Shown here piece by piece: positions 1 to 14,300 of a DNA stretch of 64,000 nucleotides. The notes under the pieces were generated by a model, which was not told the origin of the DNA, searched no databases, and saw only the letters and a program-made list of their open reading frames with translations. The position numbers and the translations under genes are program-made. The stretch is taken from the NCBI RefSeq assembly GCF_026210795.1, contig NC_089441.1, positions 4,340,001 through 4,404,000 on the forward strand, written 5' to 3'. Within the stretch, counting starts at the first letter, position 1; every line of letters begins with the position of its first letter. Source of the stretch: Rhizophagus irregularis (lineage: Eukaryota; Glomeromycota; Glomeromycetes; Glomerales; Glomeraceae).

Positions 1-2200
1 GTATTCAAGGAAATACTTTTTTTAAGGTAAAAAAAAAAAAAATCCTTTTTATATATATATATATAATTTGCATTGTTTCAAATTTTTTTTTTTCGATCTT
101 ACCCTTCGAAAAAAAATAAATTTAAACACACGATTTCTTGCTTTTTCTTTGTCGTTTGTAACAGCTGAATAAATTCATACATTCACATTGCCACACAGGA
201 CTTTAACGCGGTTAACTGCATGCATAAATTTTCTATTTATATAATATATTTTACATTCAAGCTGCGGTATATGCTAAATAAAACGTAATTATGCGTCAGA
301 AAACTAAAAATGAGTTAATACTAGTTAACGCAAACGTCCAAGACCCATGTGATATATAGAACCAAGATGAACAAAAGTTTATTTTATTGCGTGTAAAAAG
401 TACATGCGAATGTGAGAAAGTATATATGCGTATAAAGTATGCATATATGCGTATAATGGTTAATTAATTAAGAAACCTTCTTAAAAAAACTTGGAACAAA
501 TTTTTTTTTTTAAAAAAAAAATTGGTATGCATTTATTTAGATTCTGCTGTTGAAAATATTCGGCAAGATGGCTTTTTCTTCCTCACCAAATTTATATTAA
601 TTGAAAAGAAAAAAAACCACAAGATTGGTTGAAAATTTTGAAAATTGTAAATTCCCATTTTCGCATGTTTTTAAACCTTTCTTTTTTGCAATTTTAATCC
701 GGATCATCTAATCCTGGTAAAAGTCTATGGGAAACCTGATGATAATCTGGTTCTGTAATTAGTGATTGGTGGAAAAATTATTATAATTTAGGCGGGAATT
801 ATTTGTTTGTATTAGATGAAACGCTAAAAAAAAAAATTCTTGTTTAAATATATTAAAATTATATTACAAATTAGTAATAAATCCTTTATTACCTAATATT
901 TAAACATTAAATGTTAATAATATTTGTTTGATTGCAACTGGCTGAACATTTTTCTTTCTCTTTTTTTTTTAATTATCACATTATTCACATTATTTATAAT
1001 GATTATAACGGAAATATCTCTTTCATTACACGCAGTATTAATATTGTTATTATTTATTATAATCGATCCGGTTTAAAATAAAATCATTTGAAAATCCTAA
1101 AAATGTTTTCCTTTCGTTGATACAATCATAGGTATATTTATTTATTTATTTGTTTTTTGTTTATTATAAACCTGTTTAAATTAAAGTGCTAATTAAAATA
1201 AACCACTTGGCTGTTTTTTAGGATTCCATGATGAAGACCAAAATAAAACAATCGCTCTTTATATGTAATGTTATAGTAAATACTTGATGAATTTCAAGTA
1301 ATATTGGATGTGTTACCAGATCATCGTACTATATTTTATATCATTTAACAACATTTCAAATTTGTATTACAAAATTATAATTTGTATTACTATAACTTCC
1401 ATGTTACTTTCAAACGAGTGGCTGTTTTAGGTATCACAGGTATAAAAAAAAAATTGGATATAAATATATATTATATTCTTCTCCATTTTTTACGGAGTTT
1501 TTTTTTTTGTTTTTGTGAGACTTTCAAATATAGATTTGAGTAATATTTTGATCTATATTACCCTTGTAATTTCACACTTTTCTGAAAACCTTCAAAAAGG
1601 TTCAGTAACTTTCTCCCTTTAAACGCAAGAGAAACGATGCCATTTACTTGCCTTCCTTATATTACCGTATAATCGATTTATTCCACTTTCATTTTTTTCT
1701 ACTCTTTACCTAAATATCAAAGTACTTTCTCTTGCTTTATCGTTTCTCGTCTTTTTTTCTTTTGCAAAATATTATAAATATTACCTACACTAAAAAATTT
1801 AATAACTTTTTACTCATCTCATCTGAATAAATCTTTTTTAAAAGAAAAAGTGTAAAAATTGTACAAAAGCTTTGTTCATAATTTCTCTTAGACTTAATTT
1901 TTTTTTCTCTTATTCGAACTATTTTTTTTTTTAGACCTTTTTTCTTCTTCTCTTCTCTTTTTTTTTAATATTATCTCTTTTGTTAAAATTTTTTTTTTGA
2001 CTCGCAATCACAAAAAAGTATATATATATATATTTCCTTTTTTATTAATTATTTTTATTTTTATTTTATTTCTCTTCTCTTTTTTTTTCTGCGAGTGTAT
2101 AAAAAAAAGTTCCTTTATTATACTATTAAAATCTACTTAATAATATATTATATCTTACTATTATATTAAGAAATATAACATCGTTTGTTCCTCTTTAAAG
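1..2200. other. Upstream region of the Pumilio gene; no gene seen
   Basis: AT-rich stretch with many A/T homopolymers and short repeats of TATA type. From about 1690 to 2190 the plus strand becomes strongly pyrimidine-rich (runs of T and C), a common look for fungal promoter and 5' leader DNA, and this runs straight into the ATG at 2201. I see no conserved coding frame, tRNA boxes or repeat family here. Transcription start sites cannot be placed from sequence alone. Confidence 0.5.
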
Positions 2201-5200
2201 ATGATCCCGCGTACCATGATGGATGACTCAACGTCCAAGGGTAAAGCTGATTTACATCAGCCAAAGGCAAATAATAAACCACAGGGTCAGGTTAGTGTAA
2301 CTTCACCAATAGTTTTTTATGGTTAATGATTTTGATCGTTCTTGATCAAGACTTGATACATACATTATATTTGCATACCCATCTTAGTAATGTAATTTAA
2401 TAAGATTCCTTAACAAAAAAACTAAACTATGTTTTCTTTTTTATCTCACTTTCTTCCCCTCTCTTTCTTTTTTCAACCTTCCAACACTCCAACATTATTC
2501 TCCAATCTTCCAACCTTCCAACTTTTCAACACTACTTCCACCTTTCATACCTTATTCATATGTAGCAATTGGCTGCTCTTTTAAGAGGAAAACTTGACTA
2601 TGATTATGATATGTTTGGAACACAAAGACAAGAAGTTAGTCGTTCAAATAGTGCTCCGCCAACTCAAGTGGTGGATCAGCTTAGTCGGTTCGATCCTTCA
2701 GAAATAGATCCTTCTTCATTAGATCCACGTTTAGACCCTGATTATCCAGCATATTTTTATGCAAATTCACGTCTTGATCCCAGACTTCCACCTCCTTTGT
2801 ATACTCCAGGGCAATCTTGGCAATTATGGGCTGGTAGCGGTTTAGGTGGTTTAAACAATAAATCTAATAACGGTTCTTCTAACCAACCTCCAAAATCTAA
2901 AATTTTGGAAAAATTTAGAGGTTTAGGTATGTATCATTTAAAATCTGTCATCATAAAAAAAAAAAGAAAGAAAAAGAGTATACTCATAAATAAGTTTTCT
3001 TTTTTTATTAAAAAAAAAAGAAAAAAAAAAGAAACAGTAATGAGTTTACAATGATTAATATCTGTAGATCAGTATCACTTTTAAAGTATTAAATTAAATA
3101 TTTCCATTAACCTATTAAGTCAACAATTTCCATATTTGTAAAAAAAATACACACTTTAAATATATGACACATATTCACGCATTTAATATACATAAATTCT
3201 CAACTAATATATCCAAAATATTTTCTTTTTGATTTTTCATTTATAAATAATTTTTTAACAAATTTTATTTTTACCTTGATGTTGTCATTTGTAATTATTT
3301 TATTAGATGCCGATGATGATTTTCTACGTGAACATCCCTTGGATCAAAGTTTAGAACCGGAAAGTCATTCAACATTTGGAGCACAACAGGATTTTCCCAA
3401 TGAAACTGGTGGTCAATATGAACAATTCGGTACCCATGTTGGCAGCAGTGCTGCATCGCTTTGGAGGAATGAATTGACATCTCCACCACCTCAAATGGGA
3501 GCTAATGATCCAAATTCACAAAATAAACGGAAGAATTTAGTTGATATGATCCAAGAAGATTTCCCACGAACTCCCTCTCCAATGTATGCTCTTAGACAAG
3601 CTCAAGCACGAGAACGTCAAGCACTTGCTGAAGCTAATGTAGTTCCATCAAATACTAATGTCGATATGGGAAATGATACGTTTGACGTTCATGATCTTAG
3701 AGCTGCCCTTGAATTGGAAGATCCACTTGGTCACTCAAACCATTATTCAAATTTGCGTATTCCACAGAATGATGATGAACATATGAATATGAAATCCGTT
3801 GTTAATGCCGCTCTAGATGAAGATTATGAACATCGAATAGGAGCCTATACAAGGGGAACTTCACCTCCACCTTCACTTCGTAATACTAAATTTTCTCCAC
3901 CACCTCGTGCTTCATCTACACCACCTACTCAAAATCATTTTCGTAATCATGCCCTTAATTTTCCACAAGAATTTCATGGAGATTTGTCTCATAATGATTT
4001 ATACTATAATTTAAAAAGTTTGGAAGGAACTGTATGTATTGTTTACTATTTCGAAAATAATAATTATTATTATGCAACAATGTTACAATTAATTAATTTG
4101 ATATAATTTTCTTTAGGATGATTATGAAGCTCTCCAACAGGCTCATCTTATCCGTCAACAACAACTTAAGCAACAACAGCAACAACGTTTGAAGATGCAA
4201 CAATCGCAATACAGCTCTTTGTTCAATGATAGTCCCACTTCGACCGGATATCAATATGGACTTGGTGATTATTTTTTTTTTTCTTTTAATATTAATTTTA
4301 AAAAATTAATTAATTTACATCTTTTTTTTAAAAAAAATACTTTCGTTTGTTTATTAATTTAACATTTTAAAATAAATTATCTGCAGAGCCCTATAATTCT
4401 TCTGTATGGGATGCACGCGACGAAGCTGTTTTAAGTCGAAATCTTCTTTCGGCTGATTTAGCATATGGACGTAGTAATTCTTTGAGTGCTTTAAGTTCTG
4501 GACGAGGTTCTATAGACTATCAAAAAGCGCTCCAACAACAACAACTTGGTTCAATCGGTGGTAGTAGAGCCGAACAATTGCTATCGTCTGAATATGGTAC
4601 AACAAAAGCTAGTCCGTATTATAATTCATCTAATCTTAGCAATAACGGTGGTTTGAGTTCTCTTGCACAAACACGTGCTGCAAGTCTTGCTGAGAAAAAT
4701 TTACGTATACAATCTCAGCAATTGATGATTCAACAACAACAACTTAAACAACAACAAATGATACTTGCTAGAGAACAATTGCTAAGACATCATCATTCTG
4801 CTGAATATTTGAATGGCATTGGTGGATACGGTGGTATTGCTAGTGGACGTCGTAGTCATGATTTGAGTTCTAGCATTTCAGATCCTGGTCATGGAATGAG
4901 AAGTCCTTTATTAGAGGAATTTAGAAATAACAAGAATAAGAAATATGAACTTAAAGTAAATAAAAATTTCTTAACTAAATAAAAATTCCTTTTTATTAGG
5001 AAGAAATATTAACTTATGATTTTTCTTTATAGGACATTGTTGGTAATATTGTTGAATTCAGTGGTGACCAACATGGATCACGATTTATTCAACAAAAATT
5101 AGAAACTGCAAATAGTGAAGAAAAACAATTAGTCTTTGACGAAATTCTCCCCAATGCTTTGCAATTGATGACTGATGTTTTTGGTAATTATGTAATTCAA

Positions 5201-6609
5201 AAATTCTTTGAACACGGAAATCAAATGCAAAAGACGATCTTGGCTAAACAAATGGAAGGTCATGTTTTATCATTGGCATTGCAAATGTATGGATGTCGTG
5301 TTGTTCAAAAGGTATGTATATATAGTGGTTTGATAGATGAAAATTTTTTTTTTTTTTTTACTAAAAAAATTATTTGCACTATTTTTTTCGTCAGGCCCTT
5401 GAACATGTTCTTACTGAACAACAAGCTACTTTGGTTAAAGAACTTGATGGACATGTACTTAAATGTGTTAAAGATCAAAATGGCAATCACGTCATTCAAA
5501 AGGCTATTGAACGTGTCCCAGCTGAACATATTCAATTCATTATTAATGCTTTTCACAGTCAAGTATATAATCTTGCTACACATCCTTATGGTTGTCGTGT
5601 AATTCAGCGCATGTTTGAACATTGTACAGATGAACAAACGGTAAGAATAAATTTTATCGTAAGTTTAAATTTTTTGAAGAAAAGGGTTATGTATATATAT
5701 AATTTTTTTAATCGCTTAATTTTTTAAACTTAATTACAGAAACCACTTTTAGAGGAACTTCATCGGTATACTCAAAATTTAGTCCAAGATCAATACGGAA
5801 ATTATGTCATTCAGCATGTTTTAGAGCGTGGAAAAGCAGCCGATAAATCAATGGTTGTAGCTAAAGTTCGGGGCAATGTCTTACAGATGTCAAAACATAA
5901 ATTTGCCAGTAACGTTGTAGAAAAATGTGTTGCTTACGGTAGTAAACGGGATCGTCAAATGTTGATCGAAGAAGTTATTATGACCAAACCTGATGGGTGC
6001 GTAAAATTATTTTATTTTTTTTTCGTTTTAAACGATTTATTTTATTATATTATTATAATTATATTAATTATTATATTATTATTATTATTTTAATAGTACA
6101 TCACCTTTAATTTCAATGATGAAGGATCAGTATGCTAACTACGTTGTCCAGAAAATGCTTGATGTGGTTGATGGTGAACAAAGAGATTTATTAGTCGCAA
6201 AAATCAAGCCACATTTACAGTCATTGAAAAAATACACTTATGGAAAACATCTTATTTCAAGTAGGTTAAAATTCTCGTTTACTAACTAATGATGTTGTTG
6301 TCATCTCCGAAAAGAAAAAATTAGGGATGCCTTTTTTTTCTTATTTAGTTTTGTTATTATTTTGTTATTATTGTAAATGCGTATTCTTGAACAGAGGTTG
6401 AAAAGCTTATGATCATCACAGAAAATCAGAAAAATAGTCAAAACGGCGGCGGTCTTTCAATTGACGGAATGTCAAGTACCGGCCTAGTATCACCCGTTAG
6501 TTCTACTACACCTCTTGGCACTGGTAATAATACTCCAGATATGTCATCATCACCACCTGTCGGTCCTGTTACCAACGTACCAGCACCAGTTATGCCCGAA
6601 CAAATCTAA
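2201..6609 (+). CDS. Pumilio-family (PUF) sequence-specific RNA-binding protein
   Basis: Ten exons join in phase: 2201-2290, 2566-2926, 3307-4031, 4117-4264, 4387-4955, 5033-5311, 5395-5640, 5740-5996, 6097-6260, 6395-6609, giving 1017 residues. The first ~630 residues are low-complexity (Gln-, Asn-, Ser-, Pro-rich). Residues ~632-950 form the Pumilio homology domain with eight repeats. Their RNA-contact triplets read SR..Q, NY..Q, CR..Q, NH..Q, CR..Q, NY..Q, SN..E, NY..Q for repeats 1 to 8. By the established PUF code this predicts binding to UGUAUAUA-like 3' UTR sites, as for animal PUM1 and yeast Puf3. PUF proteins act in the cytoplasm and recruit deadenylation and decay factors or localise mRNAs. 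The start is the first ATG of the exon and another in-frame ATG follows five codons later (2216). The last 60 residues are Ser/Thr/Pro-rich. Which fungal PUF paralogue this is cannot be said. Confidence 0.93.
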
Positions 6610-7987
6610 AGAAGACTATCTCCTAACGATGTTATATATATAATTTTCATTTTTTTTTTATATTAGTGGGTTATATTCCTTTCCTACTTTTTAGAATCGG
6701 TTTTGGTTTGGAAATAAGGAACCCAATATTAATTTATATATATATATATAATTTTTTTTTTTTTTTGCTTTTATATATCTTTTTGCACGAACTATATATA
6801 CCTAATATTTTCTTGATGACAATAATTAAAATAAGTTGTTGTATATAATAACTAGTTTCTTGTCATCAATCTTATATAAAATACAATATTACCCTTTTTT
6901 TCTTTTTATTTTTTTGAACATATTTTTGATCTTTTACCCTTCTTACTACTGTACAGGTGTACTTAAAAAAAATATTTATATATATTCTTCCCCCCTTTTC
7001 TTTTTTTCTTCCTTTGTTTAAAAAAACTTTTTTTTTCTTGTACGTACTATTTTTTTTTTATTTTATATTCTTTGCATAAAGCAAAAAAAAAAAAAATTAT
7101 CTTAATATTTCTAAATTTATTTTATTTTTTTTTTGTTTGAATCGAAACAATGAGGTTAATGATATTTTTATAAATAATTTATTGATTCATCTTTTTTTTA
7201 AAAGATGAGGATATTATTGTAAATGAAAGATTTATTTGTGATTGTTAAAGAAAAAAAAATTTTAGTAATTAAAAAAAAAAGTCTTTTTTTTATAAACATA
7301 TTATTAAATGATGTAAAATCAGCATTTATAATTTAAATTATTATTTTTTTTTTCAGGTTATTAACTTGTTATGAATACATTTTATTTTATCTTTATTTTT
7401 TATTTTACTTTTTGCATTTTTGTTATTATTTTAATTTAATAAATTTAATAAAAATAGAGAGGATTTTTTATCTCGGTAATTATTATCACGTGATTGTATG
7501 AATTAACAGATTTATTTAAAAAATTTAAAAAAATCAAAAATCAATAAAATCAATATATGGTGTACATAACATACATATATATATAATAATATAAAGAAAA
7601 AACATATAAAAAAACTATAACAAAATATAAGTGATATAAGTGATATAAAATTTTTTTTCTTTTTTTTTGCGTATCAAACGCAAAAAAAGTACATATAAAA
7701 AAAAATAAATGTTTTTTGATTATATATTTTTGATAAATTATATTTAAAGTCAACTTGTGAAAGTTTTTCTTTTTTTTTTAAAAAAAAAAGTCTATTCTTT
7801 TTGAAAAATATATATTGTTTATAATATATATATATAATCGTTCAATAAAATTCTCTTATTCTTCAATACTAAAGTTCTAAACCCAAATAATCGTTTCCTA
7901 AATTTTCTTTAATTTCACTTCCCCTAATAATTTATTTTTTTATTGTTTATAATTATTTTTTTTTTTCTTTGGACAAATAAATTATTG
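6610..7987. other. Convergent intergenic region (Pumilio 3' end / phosphatase 3' end)
   Basis: About 1.4 kb of T- and A-rich DNA between the stop codons of two convergent genes. It should hold both 3' UTRs and terminators. A TGTATATA octamer lies at 6840-6847 on the plus strand, 231 bases after the Pumilio stop codon. Other A/T microsatellites ((AT)n at 6738-6751 and around 7825) are present. No coding frame longer than random expectation for this composition is convincing. Confidence 0.5.
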
Positions 7988-10272
7988 TTAAGCACCAACA
8001 TAACACATATTTAAAGTATGAATTTCTTTAGCTAACCAAGCCCAATTAATATTCATTCTTCCAGTTAATTTTTGTTCATATTGTAGCAATTCATACATAA
8101 ATTTAAGGTTAGGTTGAATGATAACATTAAGTCTTCTAGCTCTAACATATAAATATGATGATACCAATGATCTACCAAGATGTCTCATAATGTACGCAAT
8201 TGTTATAGTAGCGGATCTAGAAACTCCTACTCGACAATGAATCAATATACTCCCATTTGATCGTCGAGCATTTTCTATAAAATTGATAAAATTAATCAAC
8301 ATGTTAATTATAACTTTTTCCCATTTTATTATATCCCTATTTCTTACTTACCGATAAAATTAACACAAGCATCTAAATGATTCCATAAACTATCAATACC
8401 ATCATCATACAAATTATCCAAATAATGTACTTCAAATTCTTTCTTATCTAATTTAGAATCTTCACCAACAGATAAAACATGGGTAATTCCAAGGGCTTTT
8501 AACATACCAGCATTACATGCATGATTCAAGTTACCAAGATATAAAAATGGCAAAATTCTACTTGGAAAACTTCCTTCAAAAAATGGAGAAAAAAACCATG
8601 GAAACTTTTCATAATTTTCTATTTCCGGTTGCGATGATGATAATGATGTGGGTGGTGATGTTGAAGATTGCGAAGATGATGACGGTGAAGATGATGAAGA
8701 AGACGAAGTAGATGGTGATGACGGTGATGACGGTGATGACGGTGATGATAACTTTTGTTGCTCTATTTTTTTTCTTTCCCATATACGCTTCTCAATTGTT
8801 AATAACGTTGTTACATCATTTGGGTATACAAAAAAACTTCTTGTCTTCTGAAATCTAAGATATGCTTGTGGTAATCTAAGATTCTCATTATACATTAAAT
8901 AAGTTAAAGTGAATAAAGAAGTTTCCGTATATCCGTCAGCACAATGAATTAATACTTTACGATCAAATTTGTTTGTTTGTAGTGAAATAAATTCACACAA
9001 ATCTATTAATTTTGTTACTATCGAATCAAATGCTGCTGTATTATTGCATCCTACTCCTGATGATATACAATCAATATGAATAATATCATCCATCGGTGTT
9101 GGTCTACAAGTCGGTACATTTGCAAGTTGATCCGAAAAAACTTTTAATGCTGATTTATCTAACATATCTGCGAGATCATGTGATTCTATACAAATACTAA
9201 ATTGATGCGGATTATCATCTATCAACGATATTGCAGAATCTGCTGGGTCCATATCACTTGATACTGGAACATCTTGAGTATTCCCTAGCTGAAACCAAAA
9301 TCCGAAGTTTTGTTAACAGTAATTAGTCGATTAAATTTTTTTTTTAAGAAATGTTTTCTTTAAAACCAACTTCTTCAATATATTATTTACCCAAACATTA
9401 TGTGAAATTTCTGATGCAGCAGTTAATATTCGCATTTCTTCTCTTTCTTGCTCCAGAAAATTAACTTTATTACGTACGATACCTTGTGTATCTATTGCAA
9501 CAAGTTCTGGAAATTCTTTTTCGAAAAAAGAAAATGGATCTACGGAAAAAAAATAATTTGATCCACTAAATATTAAAATAATATGATTGACTAACTTGGT
9601 TTTTAAAGTATGTATTCACTTACCCAATATGACAAAAACTTCATAATCTATTCCATTTGGATTTTCTTCGCGTAATGCTTGTTGGGCCCATGCAGCTTGT
9701 TTAGCAATTTCCAGTACGGTATCATTCAAACCATTTTCACCATAAACAACAATATCTGACAGCGTAACGTATTTAGACACTTGGATTTTAAAATTCCGTA
9801 AATTAATTCCTTCGCCATCGTTCATTTTTAAAAAACTTCTGCGTTGACGATCATCACCGTTTGGAATAGGAGGATTGAAAATATCGGATGGATAAACAGA
9901 GCCAACTAATAAAGATTTTGATGTCTGTTCTTCAGCTTGGACTACAGTCACGCCACGATGCAAAGGAACAGGACTCTCTTGGATTCCGAAAAAACTATTT
10001 TGAGCAGAGTTCGATCCGTCTACACCATGTAACCACGGAAATAAAATATCATTTGGGAGTGGCGAGCTATGATAAGCTTCATGAATAAGATAATATTGCG
10101 ATCCACTTAAAGCTCTGATTGGAGGATCCTCACAAACAAAAGGAAATACATCAAATACAGAAGGCGAAGGAGACCTAACTGTTGCAGGTGAAGAAGGCGG
10201 TGGTGATAAGGGCGAAGAGGGTGGAGTAAAAGGAGACGCTGTTAGTTGTTGCTGTTGTTCTACTGCTGCCAT
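7988..10272 (-). CDS. PPS1: Pps1-type dual-specificity protein phosphatase with a degenerate first phosphatase domain
   Basis: Four exons (10272-9624, 9539-9391, 9288-8352, 8274-7988) give 673 residues in unbroken phase. The C-terminal half is a dual-specificity phosphatase: residues 591-599 are HCRVGVSRS, the HCX5R loop with nucleophile Cys592 and Arg598, after a typical YLGN lead-in. Upstream, residues 381-389 read HCADGYTET, which keeps His-Cys but has Glu at the Arg position, so this second PTP fold is probably inactive or only binds. An acidic-codon microsatellite (GGTGATGAC-like on the plus strand, ~8640-8750) encodes a Ser/Pro linker between the two. In budding yeast Pps1 is a tyrosine/dual-specificity phosphatase linked to the cell cycle and DNA synthesis; assignment here is by domain layout. 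The Met at 10272 is chosen because the upstream frame follows a T-tract ending in AG, so a 5' UTR intron may end just before it. Confidence 0.88.
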
Positions 10273-11375
10273 TTTATTACCATAAGCTGAGAATACTAAA
10301 AAAAAAAAAAACTCAAATAATTTTAATTTAAAAGGTGTGACCAAAAAAAAGTTTAAATCCGCGATAACACGATAATAAATAAATAAAATTTTCGAAAGTT
10401 ATACGCTGAGCCTTACTCGTGAGCAATTTGTACAACCTAATTTAGTAATAACTAACTTTCATTGCAGCCTCAATCTTTTCTATTATTATCCTGGTACGAA
10501 TCTCGTGATGACCCTGTCTAACCTTTAAATAATTTTATCGATTTACAAAGATATTTAACATATGCAAATTTAGCATACTTTTGATAACAGGTTTTCTTTT
10601 TTGTAACAAGATTCAATAAACTAATAAATAGAGTATGTTACTTGATCAGTCAATCTTTTTAATTAATTAGCGTAAATAAAACAAAATTTTAAAAGTTTGA
10701 TGATCAATTCGTTCGTTCAATTTTTGTGCAAACATTTACGGAAATTTTCTCGAATCTATTTTTCCTCAATCAAACTTTCTAAACTTTACAAACTTCAGTT
10801 TAGATCCTTATAAACAAGTTTGAAGCAAGTTAAAGTACACGAGTTAGGTCAATAACTTCCCAAAAAAAATGTCATTAACCCCTGGCCTTTTCCCAATGTT
10901 GATAAGTATGTTACCCAGTTTTTGATACAGATAATTCTGGCCTGAAATTAATTTTAGCCAGGGCTAAAAACTAAAAAATTACAATTTGCTAAGAGAAATA
11001 ATTTATATTAATTTTTCCAACTATCACCGGGGGTGGTGATCACCGGTGACTGAAATTATGATGATCGACCAGCATTAAAAAAATATAGTGCCAGTAAAAA
11101 TTGATAATTCTGGCCAACGGTGATGATCAATTTGAAGTAAAAATCTTTTTTGAAATTTTTTTTAATTATTTTGCGTAATTAGTATGTAATTATATTTATT
11201 TTATATATTTATACCATTTGATACAGCAATTTTGTTATACAAATGATTTGTGCTAAGAATGGCAATATAGACTTATAATAATAATAATAAAATATTTATT
11301 AAGATTAGTTCAAATAATAAATTTCATAAAAGACCAGTACTTTGGAAATTTATATGGACTAATTTATATTAAGGG
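10273..11375. other. Intergenic region with a copy of a dispersed repeat
   Basis: Lies between the phosphatase start and the 3' end of the uridine kinase gene, so it should hold the phosphatase promoter. From ~10870 to ~11160 it contains a repeat with AATTCTGGCC motifs (10932-10941, 11106-11115) and a small palindrome around GGTGATCACCGG (11034-11045). A strongly decayed relative of the part at 11035-11140 occurs at ~34083-34210. (ATA)n lies near 11277-11290. No gene seen. Confidence 0.6.
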
Positions 11376-14300
11376 TTATAAAGTACCATAATATCGGTCT
11401 ACAAATAATAAATTATTATAAATAAGGAATAATAATAATCATTTGTTTTATAATAATAGTTACTTACCACCAAAATTACCCATTCCAGGTTCAATAAATA
11501 AGGTTTCATCATTAATCTTCGGGTCAATCATTGATGTACATATTTTGACTTTTGGAAATACATTCGTTATTACATGTAAACCTATTAGCAAATAATAAAT
11601 AAGAACTTTATTACAGAATTATATAAGATCAAAGGCATCCAAAAATAATTTACCTAATGGAGTTGCAAGAAAATTTAAGAAAATTATTTTATCTTCGGGT
11701 ACATCATGATCTAATAATACTCGTATGGCCATAAGCGCAGCTGCTCCAGTCGCAATTTGTGCATCCTAATTAATTTAGGAATAATTGAATTAACAAATTT
11801 AGTTATCACAAAGATAAATTATATCTCTTACCATAAGTAGTACATAACATTCATGAATATTATCTGGTAAGCTAACAAAATGTAGCTAAAGCATAATAAA
11901 AAGATAGCATGAATTAATAACAAATTTATAACAAACACAGATTTTTTACTTACTGATGGTTCTCCAGTTTTGGGGCGAGACTGAATCAAGATTTTTCCAA
12001 TTAAAGCATCTTTAACAACTCTTCTCAAACCAACTTCCATTGTACCTCCTGCACGTAAAATAGATACTCCACAAATCTAAAAAAGGAGATTGATGTTTCC
12101 ATAAATAAGGTATAATTTCAAAAATAACAGTCATCTTTTGTATACAATTTAATTACCTTTTCTATACATCTTTTTCCAACATATGGTATATTAAGCGGTG
12201 TAACGACTTCATGTTTTTCATAAGTTAATTCAGATAGTGCTCTAAAGAACAAAAGTCCAAAAAAAGAATTCAAAATAAAATGTACAAAATAATTAAATAA
12301 TTGCGCATAAAACTATTCGCTAATGTACTATTATAATTTACCTTTCTACAATAATAGCAACCAATCGCTCAGAATAAAATATGAAATCATCAAGATGCGT
12401 ATTTTTGTCTCTTATAATAGTATGTATTCCCTATCGAAAGTAGGATTTCTTCAGACAAAACGTATAGCGAACGACAGAATTAAAGTGATATGATGAAAGT
12501 TTACCTTAAGTTGAGAAGTTTGATCCAAAATAATGACGTTCTCCGGTATTTTTTTATCATTATAATCAATCTTTAAAAGGTCCCATCGAAAATTAAATTG
12601 ACGTTCATGCAATTGACGTTGAATATGTTTAGTAATTAAATCGATGGCGACTAAATTATCAAGACCACGTGGAATTATCTATGGAGTGAAAAAGTTGGCT
12701 TAAAAACACATCATACGATATAATCTTAATAATATAATAAGCATACCACATCTGCATTTTTAACAGTAGGTTGTATGTATTGATCAAAAGCCGGTTTTAC
12801 AAACTTTTGATATTGCTATCATGAAACAAAAAAAATTGGATCAGAAAAAAAAAATTAGCACCTAAATAGATGTTTGTCGGAATATCATACCTGAATTACA
12901 CCATTTATATCACGCCCTCGTTCACTAATATCTCGTTTTACTAAAATTAAGTTTATAAAATAATAAAGATATTTTATTTGATGACATTTTAAAACATGCT
13001 ACCCAGATAATGTAATTCTTCTTACATCGACGAATAAGCCGAATGTCCGAGTCCGTGTCAACAAATACCTAAAATAATAACATTAAAGATTAGATAATGA
13101 CCCATGTGACTTATATTAAGAGGATTTAATGCTTTGATAGGGAAACGTCATACATATGCTAAATTTTTTATTTTTTTTTGCCTGCGTAAATAGCGAAGTT
13201 ACTAAAAATGATCAGAAATATAAATAATACGAGAGTATTTATTATATTTCACACAAATTTTAATATAGGACGGAGTATTGACATATGTAATTTCCTAAGT
13301 AATTCCTTGCAAATCCACTTTGCCTTATCAAATTGCCTTGTTGAATGTTAAACTTCAAATAATAATAACTCTACGTTATTTTGGATAAAATCCAAAATGA
13401 GCAAAATTCAAGTTTAGGAACAATCAACTATGAAGCTTCATATTGATTAGTTAATTAAATATGCTATACTCTTTAGCCAACTCTTCATAAATTAAAGTTT
13501 TTTATCGGTTCGAAATTTGTCTAAATTTTAATGCTCATTAACCATTTCCTAAATACGATGCCCCAAATGTAATTTAAATTTTACTACAAATTGAATCTAC
13601 AAATTAAATCCGATAAATAAAATAATTCATACTTTGAGATCCATCAAATCCATAATTCTTTGATCGTAAAGTGCAAAAATTCCTTCAAAGATAACAACAT
13701 TTGCACCATATAAAGAATTTTTTTGTGAAGTTCTAATGAACACATAAAAATTATTTTAAATGGGTATTCCAAATTATACAAAAAAAATCATAAATAAAAT
13801 ACCTAGAATGAGTTATAAAATCATAAACTGGGATTTCTGTTTTCTTTCTAAAATATTAAATTTATTGTATAAATTATTAAGAATTAAGAAATTTAATAAT
13901 AATAGATCTTTCTAACCCTTCTTTCATATTCTTTAGCGTATATAATAATAAATCAAAATCAAAGGCATCCGGATGATCGAAATTATAATTACTAAAAAAA
14001 GAAACATAGATGATTATATATAAAATGTAAATGAAATACATTATAACTAAACCTACTTATTTTGTGCCTCTATTTTCTTTTCGAGACTTAATTCTTTATA
14101 AAAGGAATCCATACTCAAAAGAACTACCCATGGCACATTAAGGTTTTCTATAATACGTCTACATATGAAGATTCATTAGTTTAATAAGTACAAATATTTT
14201 AGTGAATATAAGAAAAGCTTACACTGCTACACTAGTTTTTCCGCTTGCACTACCGCCTATTCATAATATTTTTGTTTTAGTAAAGATCATTAATGGAATG

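Noticed and set aside
5305-5637. Minus-strand 110-codon frame
   Set aside because: Antisense of the Pumilio repeats and an intron.
8517-8851. Plus-strand frames rich in Asp/Gly over the phosphatase linker
   Set aside because: Antisense reading of the Ser/Pro microsatellite; the minus-strand gene is intact and explains it.
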